A DNA stretch of 64,000 bases, taken from contig CAKQGD010000004.1 in assembly GCA_934232845.1 (NCBI GenBank), forward strand, positions 7,972 through 71,971, written 5' to 3'. The notes under the pieces are model-generated. The model did not search any database and had not been told where the DNA came from. It saw nothing but the letters and a program-made list of their open reading frames with translations. Source of the DNA: an uncultured Oscillospiraceae bacterium. GTDB lineage: Bacteria; Bacillota; Clostridia; Oscillospirales; Ruminococcaceae. Positions 7,615 to 14,957 of the stretch are shown here, one piece after another. Numbering within the stretch: position 1 is the first letter of the stretch; the number at the start of each line of letters is the position of its first letter. The position numbers were made by a program, and so were the translations under genes.

Positions 7615-7629
7615 CCATGCGATAAGGCA

Positions 7630-7658
7630 TTGACAACCGCTTTTTCGCAGCCTATAAT
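7630..7658 (+). promoter_or_regulatory. Consensus SigA promoter of yceD-rpmF
   Basis: TTGACA (7630-7635), 17-nt spacer, TATAAT (7653-7658): a perfect consensus, in keeping with a ribosomal-protein operon. Confidence 0.9.
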
Positions 7659-7728
7659 CAAGGATGTAGCGCCCGCGCTGCGATTTCTTTGTGCGCCCTT
7701 TTGCGGCGCCGGAACGGGAGGGGACCGG

Positions 7729-8241
7729 ATGAAGCTCGATCTCAGTTCGATCACAAACCAGCCCGGAGAAGAAATTGATTTCGCGGGAAAGCTCGACCTG
7801 TCATGGGTCGAAAGGCTCGGAGAATCCCTGTTTCCTGAATCACTGGCGGTCAGGGGATGTGCGGAGAACCGCGCCGGCGTCGTAACCCTGCGCTACCAAA
7901 TCAGCGGCCGGATGCCGTTTCGGTGTGATCGCTGCCTGATGCAGACGGAGCGTGCCGTCAGCGAGACGTTTTCCCACACGGTGGTGGAGGCGCTCGAGGA
8001 CGATGCTCTGAACGACGCTTTCATCGTCGCGCCCGACAAGATCGTGGATCTCGACGGGGTCGCCGCGGACGATCTGCAACTTCTGCTGCCGCAGGTGCTC
8101 CTGTGCAGAGAGGACTGCAAAGGGCTCTGCCCCGTGTGCGGTGCGGACCTCAACCAAACAAACTGCGGGTGCCGTCAAAACACCGGCGACGCCCGGCTCG
8201 CGATTCTCAGAAAACTCTTGGACGATGAAGGAGGTGCCTGA
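7729..8241 (+). CDS. yceD: YceD/DUF177 family protein, cotranscribed with L32
   Basis: A 170-residue member of the DUF177 (YceD) family, nearly always encoded just before rpmF and linked to 23S rRNA accumulation or ribosome assembly. It has two CxxC pairs: FRCDRCLM at about residue 65, and a C-terminal cluster CREDCKGLCPVCGADLNQTNCGC that probably binds zinc. The ATG at 7729 follows GGGAGGGG. rpmF starts 2 nt after its stop, so translation is coupled. Confidence 0.9.
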   Translation: MKLDLSSITNQPGEEIDFAGKLDLSWVERLGESLFPESLAVRGCAENRAGVVTLRYQISGRMPFRCDRCLMQTERAVSETFSHTVVEALEDDALNDAFIVAPDKIVDLDGVAADDLQLLLPQVLLCREDCKGLCPVCGADLNQTNCGCRQNTGDARLAILRKLLDDEGGA

Positions 8242-8243
8242 AG

Positions 8244-8429
8244 ATGGCAGTACCGAAGAGAAAAGTATCCAGAGCACGCAGAGACAAGAGACGTTCCAGC
8301 GTGTGGAAGCTCGAAGCTCCCGCTCTGAGCAAATGCACCCAGTGCGGCGCATGGAAAATGCCGCACAGAGTCTGCCCCGCCTGCGGTTATTACAAGGGCA
8401 AGGCCGTTGTCAAGGTTGACGCGGAATAA
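8244..8429 (+). CDS. rpmF: Ribosomal protein L32
   Basis: A 61-residue 50S subunit protein. MAVPKRKVSRARRDKRRSS is the canonical L32 start. Two zinc-binding CxxC pairs follow (CTQCGAW and CPACGYY), so this is the zinc-containing paralogue type. AGGAGGTG lies within the end of yceD. Length is normal for the family. Confidence 0.97.
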   Translation: MAVPKRKVSRARRDKRRSSVWKLEAPALSKCTQCGAWKMPHRVCPACGYYKGKAVVKVDAE

Positions 8430-8455
8430 GGGTACGAAAAATCCCCAGAAGCAGC

Positions 8456-8490
8456 GGGGACGGGGTCGTTTTGCCCCGTCTCCCTTTTTT
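8456..8490 (+). terminator. Terminator of the yceD-rpmF operon
   Basis: GGGGACGGGG pairs with CCCCGTCTCCC (G:U tolerated), followed by TTTTTT. Confidence 0.9.
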
Positions 8491-8617
8491 ATTGCGTGAG
8501 TAAAAAAGACGCAGAGGCGCGCCCCTGCCGAAACAGCGCGCCGTCCCGGCGCGGCGTATCGGCGCAAGGGCTGCGCCCTGAGAGGTTGAAAATCAAAAAA
8601 GGAAGGAGAGCCGCTAT

Positions 8618-9937
8618 ATGGCAGTGACCGTTTTGTCCGTTGCGGCAGGCTCCCCCGCCGCGCGCGCCGGCGTGCGCGAGGGCGACGAGCTTTTAAAGAT
8701 CGGCCGCGAGCCGATCCGCGACGTGCTCGACTACCGTTTTTATATGCTGCAGGAGAAATTTTTTCTCACGGTGCGCCGCAGCGGAAAACTTCTGAGCCTG
8801 CCCGTGCGAAAGGATGAGGACGAAGACCTCGGACTGGAATTTGCCACCTATCTGATGGATGAACAGAAAAGCTGCCGTAATAAGTGCGTTTTCTGCTTTA
8901 TCGACCAGAATCCCCCCGGTATGCGGGAAAGCATTTATTTCAAGGATGATGACAGCCGCCTGTCCTTTCTGTTCGGCAACTATATCACACTGACGAATCT
9001 CACCGACGAGGACGTCGAACGCATTCTTCGGCTGCATATTTCCCCGGTCAACGTGTCGGTGCATACGACCGATCCCGCGCTGCGCGTGCGCATGATGGCC
9101 AACCGCTTCGCGGGAGAAGAATCCCTCGCGCGGTTAAAACGCCTCTGCGAGGGGGAAATTAAAGTCAACACCCAGCTTGTGCTCTGCCCGGGCTACAACG
9201 ACGGCGAGGCGCTGGAAAAAACGCTTTCCGATTTGGGAGAGCTCTGGCCCGCGCTGCAGTCGATCGCCTGCGTGCCCGTGGGGCTCACCGGCTTCCGCGA
9301 GGGGCTGACTCCCCTGCGCCCGTTTACAAAAGAAGAAGCCGCCGCCGTTGTGGATACGATCGAGCGCTTTTCGGAAAAATGGCTGCGCGAGCGCGGCGAG
9401 CGCGTCGTCTACCCCGCCGACGAGTTCTTTCTCAAGGCGGGACGGCTGATTCCCGCAGCCGAGTATTACGGAGATTTCGCCCAGCTGGAAAACGGCGTCG
9501 GCCTGATCGCGAACTGCCATCTTGAGTTTGACCGCGCGCTGCATTCCCTCGCCCCGTGCGGACAGCCCCGCCGCTTTACGCTCGCCACCGGAAAAGCGGC
9601 CGCCGTCTCCGTCGCCGCGCTGGCGCGCAAGGCGATGTTCCTTGACCCGATGCTTTCCGTCGCGGTGTGCCCGATTCCGTCGCACTTTTTCGGCGGGCAT
9701 ATCACCGTTTCCGGCCTTGTGACCGGCGGCGATATTCTTGCGGAGCTGCGCGGCCGCGATCTCGGCGACGCGCTTGTGGTGCCGTCGTGTATGCTGCGCC
9801 GCGAGGGAGACCTGTTTCTCGACGACAAAACCCCCGGGGAGCTGGAAAAAGCCCTCGGCGTTCCCGTGATCGTCAGCGGTGCGGACGGCGGCTCGCTCGC
9901 CCGCACGCTGCTCGGCCCCCTTTCGGAAAGGAAGTGA
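8618..9937 (+). CDS. DUF512 radical-SAM protein with N-terminal PDZ domain
   Basis: A 439-residue protein. Residues 1-60 form a PDZ-like domain (GSPAARAGVREGDELLKI). A radical-SAM core follows with CxxxCxxC at C86, C90 and C93 (CRNKCVFCFIDQ), and a C-terminal DUF512 region runs from about 240. The family is common in Firmicutes beside der; its reaction is unknown. AAGGAGAG precedes the ATG. der begins 6 nt after its stop, so the two are likely cotranscribed. The family call is firm; any biochemical role is open. Confidence 0.88.
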   Translation: MAVTVLSVAAGSPAARAGVREGDELLKIGREPIRDVLDYRFYMLQEKFFLTVRRSGKLLSLPVRKDEDEDLGLEFATYLMDEQKSCRNKCVFCFIDQNPPGMRESIYFKDDDSRLSFLFGNYITLTNLTDEDVERILRLHISPVNVSVHTTDPALRVRMMANRFAGEESLARLKRLCEGEIKVNTQLVLCPGYNDGEALEKTLSDLGELWPALQSIACVPVGLTGFREGLTPLRPFTKEEAAAVVDTIERFSEKWLRERGERVVYPADEFFLKAGRLIPAAEYYGDFAQLENGVGLIANCHLEFDRALHSLAPCGQPRRFTLATGKAAAVSVAALARKAMFLDPMLSVAVCPIPSHFFGGHITVSGLVTGGDILAELRGRDLGDALVVPSCMLRREGDLFLDDKTPGELEKALGVPVIVSGADGGSLARTLLGPLSERK

Positions 9938-9943
9938 CCTTTT

Positions 9944-11266
9944 GTGTCAAAACCCATTGTAGCCGTGGTCGGCCGCCCCAATGTCGGCAAGTCCACGCTT
10001 TTCAACAAGCTGACCGGCCAGCGCCTCGCCATTGTCGAGGATACGCCCGGCGTCACCCGCGACCGCATCTATGCGCCCTGCGAGTGGCTGACGCATGAAT
10101 TTATGCTCGTCGACACCGGCGGCATCGAGCCGTACTCCGACGATGTGATTTTGTCGCAGATGCGCCGTCAGGCTCAGCTTGCCATCGACAGCGCCGATGT
10201 GATTATTTTGGTGACGGATCTGCGCACCGGCGTGACCGCTACCGATCAGGACGTCGCCTCGATGCTGTTAAAAAGCGGCAAGCCCGTCGTCCTCTGCGTA
10301 AGCAAGTGCGACTCTCTCGGTGCGCCGCCGCCTGAATTCTACGAGTTCTATAACCTCGGGCTCGGGGATCCCGTGCCGGTTTCCGGCCTGCACGGCCACG
10401 GTACGGGCGACCTGCTCGACGCGGTGTGCGCGCAGATCGATTTTGAAAAAGAGAACGATACGCCGGACGACCGTATCGGCGTCGCCATCATCGGCAAACC
10501 CAACGTCGGCAAGTCGTCTCTGGTCAACCGCATTGCCGGGGACGAACGTGCGATCGTCTCCGATATCGCGGGTACGACGCGCGACGCGACCGATACCGAT
10601 ATCGACAATGAGTGGGGCAAGTACCGCTTTATCGATACGGCGGGCATCCGCCGTCAGAAAAAAGTCACCGACGCCATCGAGCGCTATTCCGTGCTGCGCG
10701 CGTATATGGCCGTCGACCGCGCTCAGGTCTGCCTGATTCTGATCGACGCGACGGAAGGCTTTACCGAGCAGGATTCTAAAATCGCAGGCTACGCCCATGA
10801 ACAGGGCAAGGCCTGTATCATCGTCGTCAACAAATGGGACGCCGTTGAGAAAACCGACAAAACGATGGCCGAATTTACCAAAAAGCTGGAGATCGACCTG
10901 TCGTTTATGAGCTATGCGCCGTTTCTCTTTATCTCGGCCAAGACAGGCCAGCGCGTGGAGAAGCTTTTTGAGCTGATCAACCGCGTCGCGGGCTACAACT
11001 CCATGCGCGTCACCACGGGCGCGCTCAACGACCTGCTGGCGCACGCGACCGCGCGGGTGCAGCCGCCTTCCGACAAGGGCAAACGCCTGAAGATCTACTA
11101 TATGACCCAGGCGTCCTCCTGCCCGCCGACCTTCGTCTGCTTTGTCAACAAGGCCGAGCTGTTTCACTTCTCTTACCAGCGGTATCTCGAAAACCAGATC
11201 CGCGAGGCCTTCTGTATGGAGGGCACTCCCATCCGCCTCGTCGTGCGCGAGCGCGGGGATTCCTGA
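9944..11266 (+). CDS. der: Der (EngA): tandem-GTPase ribosome assembly factor
   Basis: A 440-residue double GTPase needed for 50S maturation. The first G domain has GRPNVGKS (residues 10-17), DTPGVTRD, DTGG and SKCD; the second has GKPNVGKSS (about 186), DIAGTTRDATD, DTAG and NKWD. A KH-like C-terminal domain follows (MTQASSCPPTFVCFVNK). The start is GTG; the ribosome site overlaps the end of the DUF512 gene. plsY, often a neighbour of der in Firmicutes, is instead at 61.6 kb here. Confidence 0.96.
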   Translation: MSKPIVAVVGRPNVGKSTLFNKLTGQRLAIVEDTPGVTRDRIYAPCEWLTHEFMLVDTGGIEPYSDDVILSQMRRQAQLAIDSADVIILVTDLRTGVTATDQDVASMLLKSGKPVVLCVSKCDSLGAPPPEFYEFYNLGLGDPVPVSGLHGHGTGDLLDAVCAQIDFEKENDTPDDRIGVAIIGKPNVGKSSLVNRIAGDERAIVSDIAGTTRDATDTDIDNEWGKYRFIDTAGIRRQKKVTDAIERYSVLRAYMAVDRAQVCLILIDATEGFTEQDSKIAGYAHEQGKACIIVVNKWDAVEKTDKTMAEFTKKLEIDLSFMSYAPFLFISAKTGQRVEKLFELINRVAGYNSMRVTTGALNDLLAHATARVQPPSDKGKRLKIYYMTQASSCPPTFVCFVNKAELFHFSYQRYLENQIREAFCMEGTPIRLVVRERGDS

Positions 11267-11278
11267 CTTGTTCAAAAT

Positions 11279-11300
11279 GCCGGCCTTGCGCCGGCCTTTT
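11279..11300 (+). terminator. Terminator after der
   Basis: GCCGGC (11279-11284), CTTGC loop, GCCGGC (11290-11295), then CTTTT. Confidence 0.75.
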
Positions 11301-11381
11301 CTCTACCGCAGCTTCTGCCATGTGTTATAATAAGAATAAAATCGTACCGGCTTTGCGTTTTTGCCGAAGGCAAAGGGCGGT

Positions 11382-11425
11382 GTGAAGTTAACAAAAATGA
11401 GACGTGAAGTTAACAAAAACGAGAC
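11382..11425 (+). repeat. Tandem 22-bp direct repeat at the left edge of the A+T-rich island
   Basis: Two adjacent 22-bp units (11382-11403 and 11404-11425), each starting GTGAAGTTAACAAAAA and ending GAGAC, differing at one base. They lie 5 bp before the protease promoter. They could be paired operator sites or a remnant of a mobile-element end; the sequence does not decide. Confidence 0.75.
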
Positions 11426-11430
11426 GGCCC

Positions 11431-11459
11431 TTGACTGGGAAAAATTTTCCTGCTACAGT
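11431..11459 (+). promoter_or_regulatory. Promoter of the cysteine-protease gene
   Basis: TTGACT (11431-11436), 17-nt spacer, TACAGT (11454-11459), directly after the tandem repeat. Confidence 0.65.
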
Positions 11460-11532
11460 AAGAAAAATCTGGAATAAAGAAAGGGTGAAATAATAGCAAG
11501 AAGCCACAGACAAATGTAAAGGAGAAAGAAAG

Positions 11533-12642
11533 ATGTTTAAAAAAGTCACAAAATATTTCATGGCGTTCTTTTTCGTCGGTATTTTCACAGTCACTTCTTT
11601 TGCTTCCTCAGATTTAGTTGATGTCGCTTCAAAGATGGTTTTAAATGGAATAGTGACTCCTTCATATCAGTGGAGTTTTCAAGACAGTTATGATTTAGGA
11701 ACAGCGTTCTCTACATATTTGATAGAAAATAAAGAGAACTTATCAAAATGTACAGATGTTTCTTATTATCCGATTTTTAAGAACAATAAAATTGTGGCTG
11801 TTCTTACGAAAATCACAGGAGATAATGGATCGATTTCTTATAATTTTTCAAAGAGCTTTGCCCAACGTATCGATGAAATTACACAAGGCGGACAGAAAGC
11901 CAGTAAACTTATTCTCTATGGTCGTCAAATATTTGTTTATTGTGATGGAAATGTATTTGAAATAAAATGCTATGATGTCCCACTTTTTGACCAAGAGGAC
12001 CTGACTACAGACGAGGTAAAGAATATAGTTTTCAATGAGACTCTTTCTTTTTCACAAGCAGAAAACATGACAACGACAAATAAACAAGCATTAAGTGTCC
12101 CACAATTTTCCACATTAGATAGTGAGACTATGACATTGCTTTTAAATGTAGACACATGGCAACAACCTGAGGGGTCAAATCAATGCTGGGCAGCAACTGC
12201 TTGGTGTATTGGGGAATATGATTGGCTTAATAATCATGATGATTATTTATATTCTGATCCGAGCGCGTTTGCAGAAGGAGTGGGATATACCGGCACCGGC
12301 GGGAGAGACTTTCCTACTACTATAGAATATATTGAAAATGAGTACGGAATTCTTTTAGGAAGAATCTTGGGAACTATCACAGCCGCAAAAATAGAACAAG
12401 AACTCGATCGAGACCATCCTTTCCCAATGGTATGGTGGAGAGATAATGATCCAAACCAAATGGCACACATGGTAACATGCTGCGGATACAGTAAAAATGT
12501 GAGTGGAGTTATAAACGAAATTGCTGTGATGGATTCGCTGGAGGGTGATATCCTTTGGATTCTTCAGGGCTCTGACGGATTCTATACGCAGCAAATGGGA
12601 AATCTTACGTACACATGGAGGCAAACGGCAGTTTGGAATTAA
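11533..12642 (+). CDS. Secreted papain-like cysteine protease (AvrRpt2/C70-like), probably acquired
   Basis: 369 residues with a Sec signal peptide (YFMAFFFVGIFTVTSFAS, residues 8-25). A poorly conserved propeptide-like region spans about 26-205. A C-terminal papain-like domain has Cys218 in SNQCWAATAWC, His312 in MAHMVTCCGY and Asp334 in IAVMDSLEGD, spaced as in AvrRpt2-like and staphopain-like peptidases. GAAAG precedes the ATG. Codon use is markedly A+T-rich compared with both neighbours (many AAA, ATT, TTT, AAT), which suggests horizontal transfer. A lipoprotein gene follows 18 nt later and may be cotranscribed. A bacteriocin-processing or toxin role is possible but unsupported. Confidence 0.8.
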   Translation: MFKKVTKYFMAFFFVGIFTVTSFASSDLVDVASKMVLNGIVTPSYQWSFQDSYDLGTAFSTYLIENKENLSKCTDVSYYPIFKNNKIVAVLTKITGDNGSISYNFSKSFAQRIDEITQGGQKASKLILYGRQIFVYCDGNVFEIKCYDVPLFDQEDLTTDEVKNIVFNETLSFSQAENMTTTNKQALSVPQFSTLDSETMTLLLNVDTWQQPEGSNQCWAATAWCIGEYDWLNNHDDYLYSDPSAFAEGVGYTGTGGRDFPTTIEYIENEYGILLGRILGTITAAKIEQELDRDHPFPMVWWRDNDPNQMAHMVTCCGYSKNVSGVINEIAVMDSLEGDILWILQGSDGFYTQQMGNLTYTWRQTAVWN

Positions 12643-12660
12643 CGAAAGGCAGGCCGACGA

Positions 12661-13455
12661 ATGAAGAAGAGCAGAATCCTCGCAATTCTATTCCTGTGCC
12701 TTGCCCTTTGCGCCTGCACGGGCGTGGCTGCGGCGCAGAGAGAGGGGATCTCCTCTCCTGTGGCAGAGGTGTCCGCCCGGTACGGACAGGACGCGCAGAA
12801 AATTTTAAATTCCTTTTATCGCACGGAGAGGGAAATTTCATGGGAAACGCTTGGCGGACTGTCCGTCACGGTTTCATCCCTCGAGCGAATGGAAGAATAC
12901 AGCTACGATATCACGGGAACGGACGACCACTTTTTGTATTTTGAAGAGGTTGCCGCGCTGCTGCGGCAGCAAACGCCCTTTGCTGACATCTGCAAAGAAA
13001 GCGAGAGGCGAATCAGAGAGCATGATGACAGCCGGGAAACAGGCGCCGTCGGCGCGCTATATTGTGACCCGGCGGACGCATACACCGCGGGCCTGCATGT
13101 GACCGAGGTAAACTATGACGTCGGGACCGGGCAGTTCTATGCAGAAAAAAGCTGGGAGCGCGGGCCCGTGACTGCCCTGCGCCTCGACGACGGTCTGATG
13201 AAGCGCCTGCAGGACGCCGGATTCAAAACGGACAAGACCGAGGCCAAGAGCTTTTACCTCGGCGGATATTGCCGCGGCGTCTGGTTTTCAGACGGCGAGA
13301 CAGAGCGGTTTCTTTTGCAGTCTGTCACGACGCAGAGCGGCGACGCTGTTTGCGGCGGGCTTTGCACAAGAGAGCAGCTCTGCGCCGGTCTCGATGCCCA
13401 CGGCGAATATTATGCCTATCACGGCTCCGTTTTGGGCAGCCCCATCTGCGGATAA
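12661..13455 (+). CDS. Lipoprotein of unknown function
   Basis: 264 residues. Signal peptide II MKKSRILAILFLCLALCAC with lipobox LCAC and lipidated Cys19. The mature part shows no domain I recognise; it has a mixed alpha/beta look and a Cys-containing C terminus (GDAVCGGLCTREQLC). It lies 18 nt after the protease gene but its codon use is G+C-rich like the rest of the chromosome. It may therefore be native, with the protease inserted upstream. An inhibitor or receptor role for the protease is speculation. Confidence 0.75.
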   Translation: MKKSRILAILFLCLALCACTGVAAAQREGISSPVAEVSARYGQDAQKILNSFYRTEREISWETLGGLSVTVSSLERMEEYSYDITGTDDHFLYFEEVAALLRQQTPFADICKESERRIREHDDSRETGAVGALYCDPADAYTAGLHVTEVNYDVGTGQFYAEKSWERGPVTALRLDDGLMKRLQDAGFKTDKTEAKSFYLGGYCRGVWFSDGETERFLLQSVTTQSGDAVCGGLCTREQLCAGLDAHGEYYAYHGSVLGSPICG

Positions 13456-13478
13456 AATGAATCAAGTGTCACAAAAAG

Positions 13479-13525
13479 GCCGCAGAGCGGGGTGTTTTCC
13501 CCCGCCCTGCGGCGTTTCGTTTTTA
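13479..13525. terminator. Bidirectional terminator between the lipoprotein gene and dusB
   Basis: GCCGCAG(A)GCGGGG pairs with CCCCCGC(C)CTGCGGC (13479-13513). T tracts lie on both sides (GTTTCGTTTTT on plus, CCTTTTTG on minus). It serves the convergent genes. Confidence 0.85.
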
Positions 13526-14488
13526 TGAATTTTGCTCTTTTGCGGCGCGGCACAGCGCGTCGATTTCCCTCCAGCCCTCGATGGCGCCGCACATCCTGCG
13601 CAGGCCCGCCGCCCCGCGCAGGCCCGTCAGATACCAGGCGGCGTGCTTTCTCGCCTCGCGAAAGCCCACATACTCCCCTTTGTCCGCGACGAGCAGAGCA
13701 AGCTCCTTACGCATGACGGCGAGCCGCTCCTCCAGCGGCGGGCGCTGCGGCGCGGGCAGACCGCGCATGGCGGCGTTGATCTCGGCAAAAAGCCACGGGT
13801 TGCCGAGCGCGCCGCGTCCGACCATCACAAGATCACAGCCCGTTTCGCGGTACATTCGCACCGCGTCGGCGGCGGTGTAAAGATCGCCGTTGCCGATCAC
13901 GGGAATCGAGACGGATTCTTTCACCCGGCGGATGCACGAGAGATCGACCGGCGGCGCGTACATCTGCGCGCGTGTGCGCCCGTGTACCGTGACGGCGGCG
14001 GCCCCCGCCCGCTCGGCGGTGACGGCGGCCTGTACGGCGACGTCGTCGCCCGCGTCAAAGCCGCGGCGGATCTTTACCGTGACGGGAATGCCGCCCGCCC
14101 CCTCGATGGCGGCGGAGACCAGCTCGCCGATACGGGGCAGGTCTTTTAACAGGGCGCTGCCCGCCCCTCCGGAGACGATCTTCGGCGCGGGACAGCCCAT
14201 GTTGATGTCGATGAGATCGGGCGCGCCCTCGGCGGCGAGAGCCGCGGCCTGCCGCATGCAGACGGGGTCGCTGCCGAACAACTGCACCGCGCAGGGGTGT
14301 TCGTCCGGCAGAAACAACAGCTCGCGGCTTTTTTCGCTTTGCATCGAGACGCCCTTGGCGCTGACCATTTCGCCGTACACCAGCGCCGCGCCGTATCGCC
14401 GTGCCAGAGTGCGCACGGCGAGGTCTGCCACGCCCGCCATCGGCGCCATGGCGGCAAAGCCGTCGATTGTGAGAGATGCGATCTTCAA
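13523..14488 (-). CDS. dusB: tRNA-dihydrouridine synthase, DusB type
   Basis: An FMN-dependent enzyme that reduces uridines in the tRNA D loop. About 321 residues form a TIM barrel with APMAGVADLAVR, DINMGCPAPKI (flavin-site Cys), VTVHGRTRAQMY and IPVIGNGDLYT, then a C-terminal helical tRNA-binding part. A TTG start at 14488 is preferred because GGAGG lies 9 nt upstream. The in-frame ATG at 14509 overlaps the upstream gene's stop and has no ribosome site. It forms an operon with the small zinc-ribbon gene. Confidence 0.9.
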   Translation of the reverse strand: MKIASLTIDGFAAMAPMAGVADLAVRTLARRYGAALVYGEMVSAKGVSMQSEKSRELLFLPDEHPCAVQLFGSDPVCMRQAAALAAEGAPDLIDINMGCPAPKIVSGGAGSALLKDLPRIGELVSAAIEGAGGIPVTVKIRRGFDAGDDVAVQAAVTAERAGAAAVTVHGRTRAQMYAPPVDLSCIRRVKESVSIPVIGNGDLYTAADAVRMYRETGCDLVMVGRGALGNPWLFAEINAAMRGLPAPQRPPLEERLAVMRKELALLVADKGEYVGFREARKHAAWYLTGLRGAAGLRRMCGAIEGWREIDALCRAAKEQNS

Positions 14489-14509
14489 AACGGATTTCCT
14501 CCAGACCAT

Positions 14510-14758
14510 TCAGCGGTTTTCGGGTTCGTCAGCGACGGATTTGCCGCAGTGCGGGCAGAAATTTCCCGATACGCGGATCAGGCTCTTTTTGCAGTGGGGA
14601 CAGCGGCAGAACAGCAGCTGTATCACGCAGAGGCCGGCGAGGCTGACGAGAGAAAGAAGGAAAAAAATCTCCGTGTTGGTCAGATAGCCGAGAAAGATCG
14701 ATCCGAAGATTGCGGCGAACAAAGCGTTTGTCGCGGTTCTTGTCTGTCGCAGGTTCAT
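14510..14758 (-). CDS. Small membrane protein with C-terminal zinc ribbon
   Basis: 82 residues: two predicted membrane helices (ATNALFAAIFGSIFLGYL and IFFLLSLVSLAGLCVIQLLF), then a zinc-ribbon-like tail with two CPHC pairs (CPHCKKSL and CPHCGKSV). The ATG at 14758 has AGGAGG upstream. It is cotranscribed with dusB, which starts just after its stop. Function unknown. Confidence 0.75.
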   Translation of the reverse strand: MNLRQTRTATNALFAAIFGSIFLGYLTNTEIFFLLSLVSLAGLCVIQLLFCRCPHCKKSLIRVSGNFCPHCGKSVADEPENR

Positions 14759-14800
14759 GGGTGCAGCCTCCTTTGCGGCAGAGCCGTTTTTTCTGCTGCA

Positions 14801-14829
14801 ATTGTAGCATGCAGGCCGCGAAACGGCAA
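14801..14829 (-). promoter_or_regulatory. Promoter of the zinc-ribbon/dusB operon
   Basis: Minus strand: TTGCCG (14829-14824), 17-nt spacer, TACAAT (14806-14801). Confidence 0.65.
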
Positions 14830-14957
14830 GCCTTGGCACAAAAACAACCTGTTCAACCGGCCTGTTTCGTGCTATACTATACTTGTGTTTTTCTGCCGCT
14901 GCGCATCTTGTGCCGCGCGCAGACCGCTTTTTTTAAAAAAAGAAAGGAGACCGCCGC

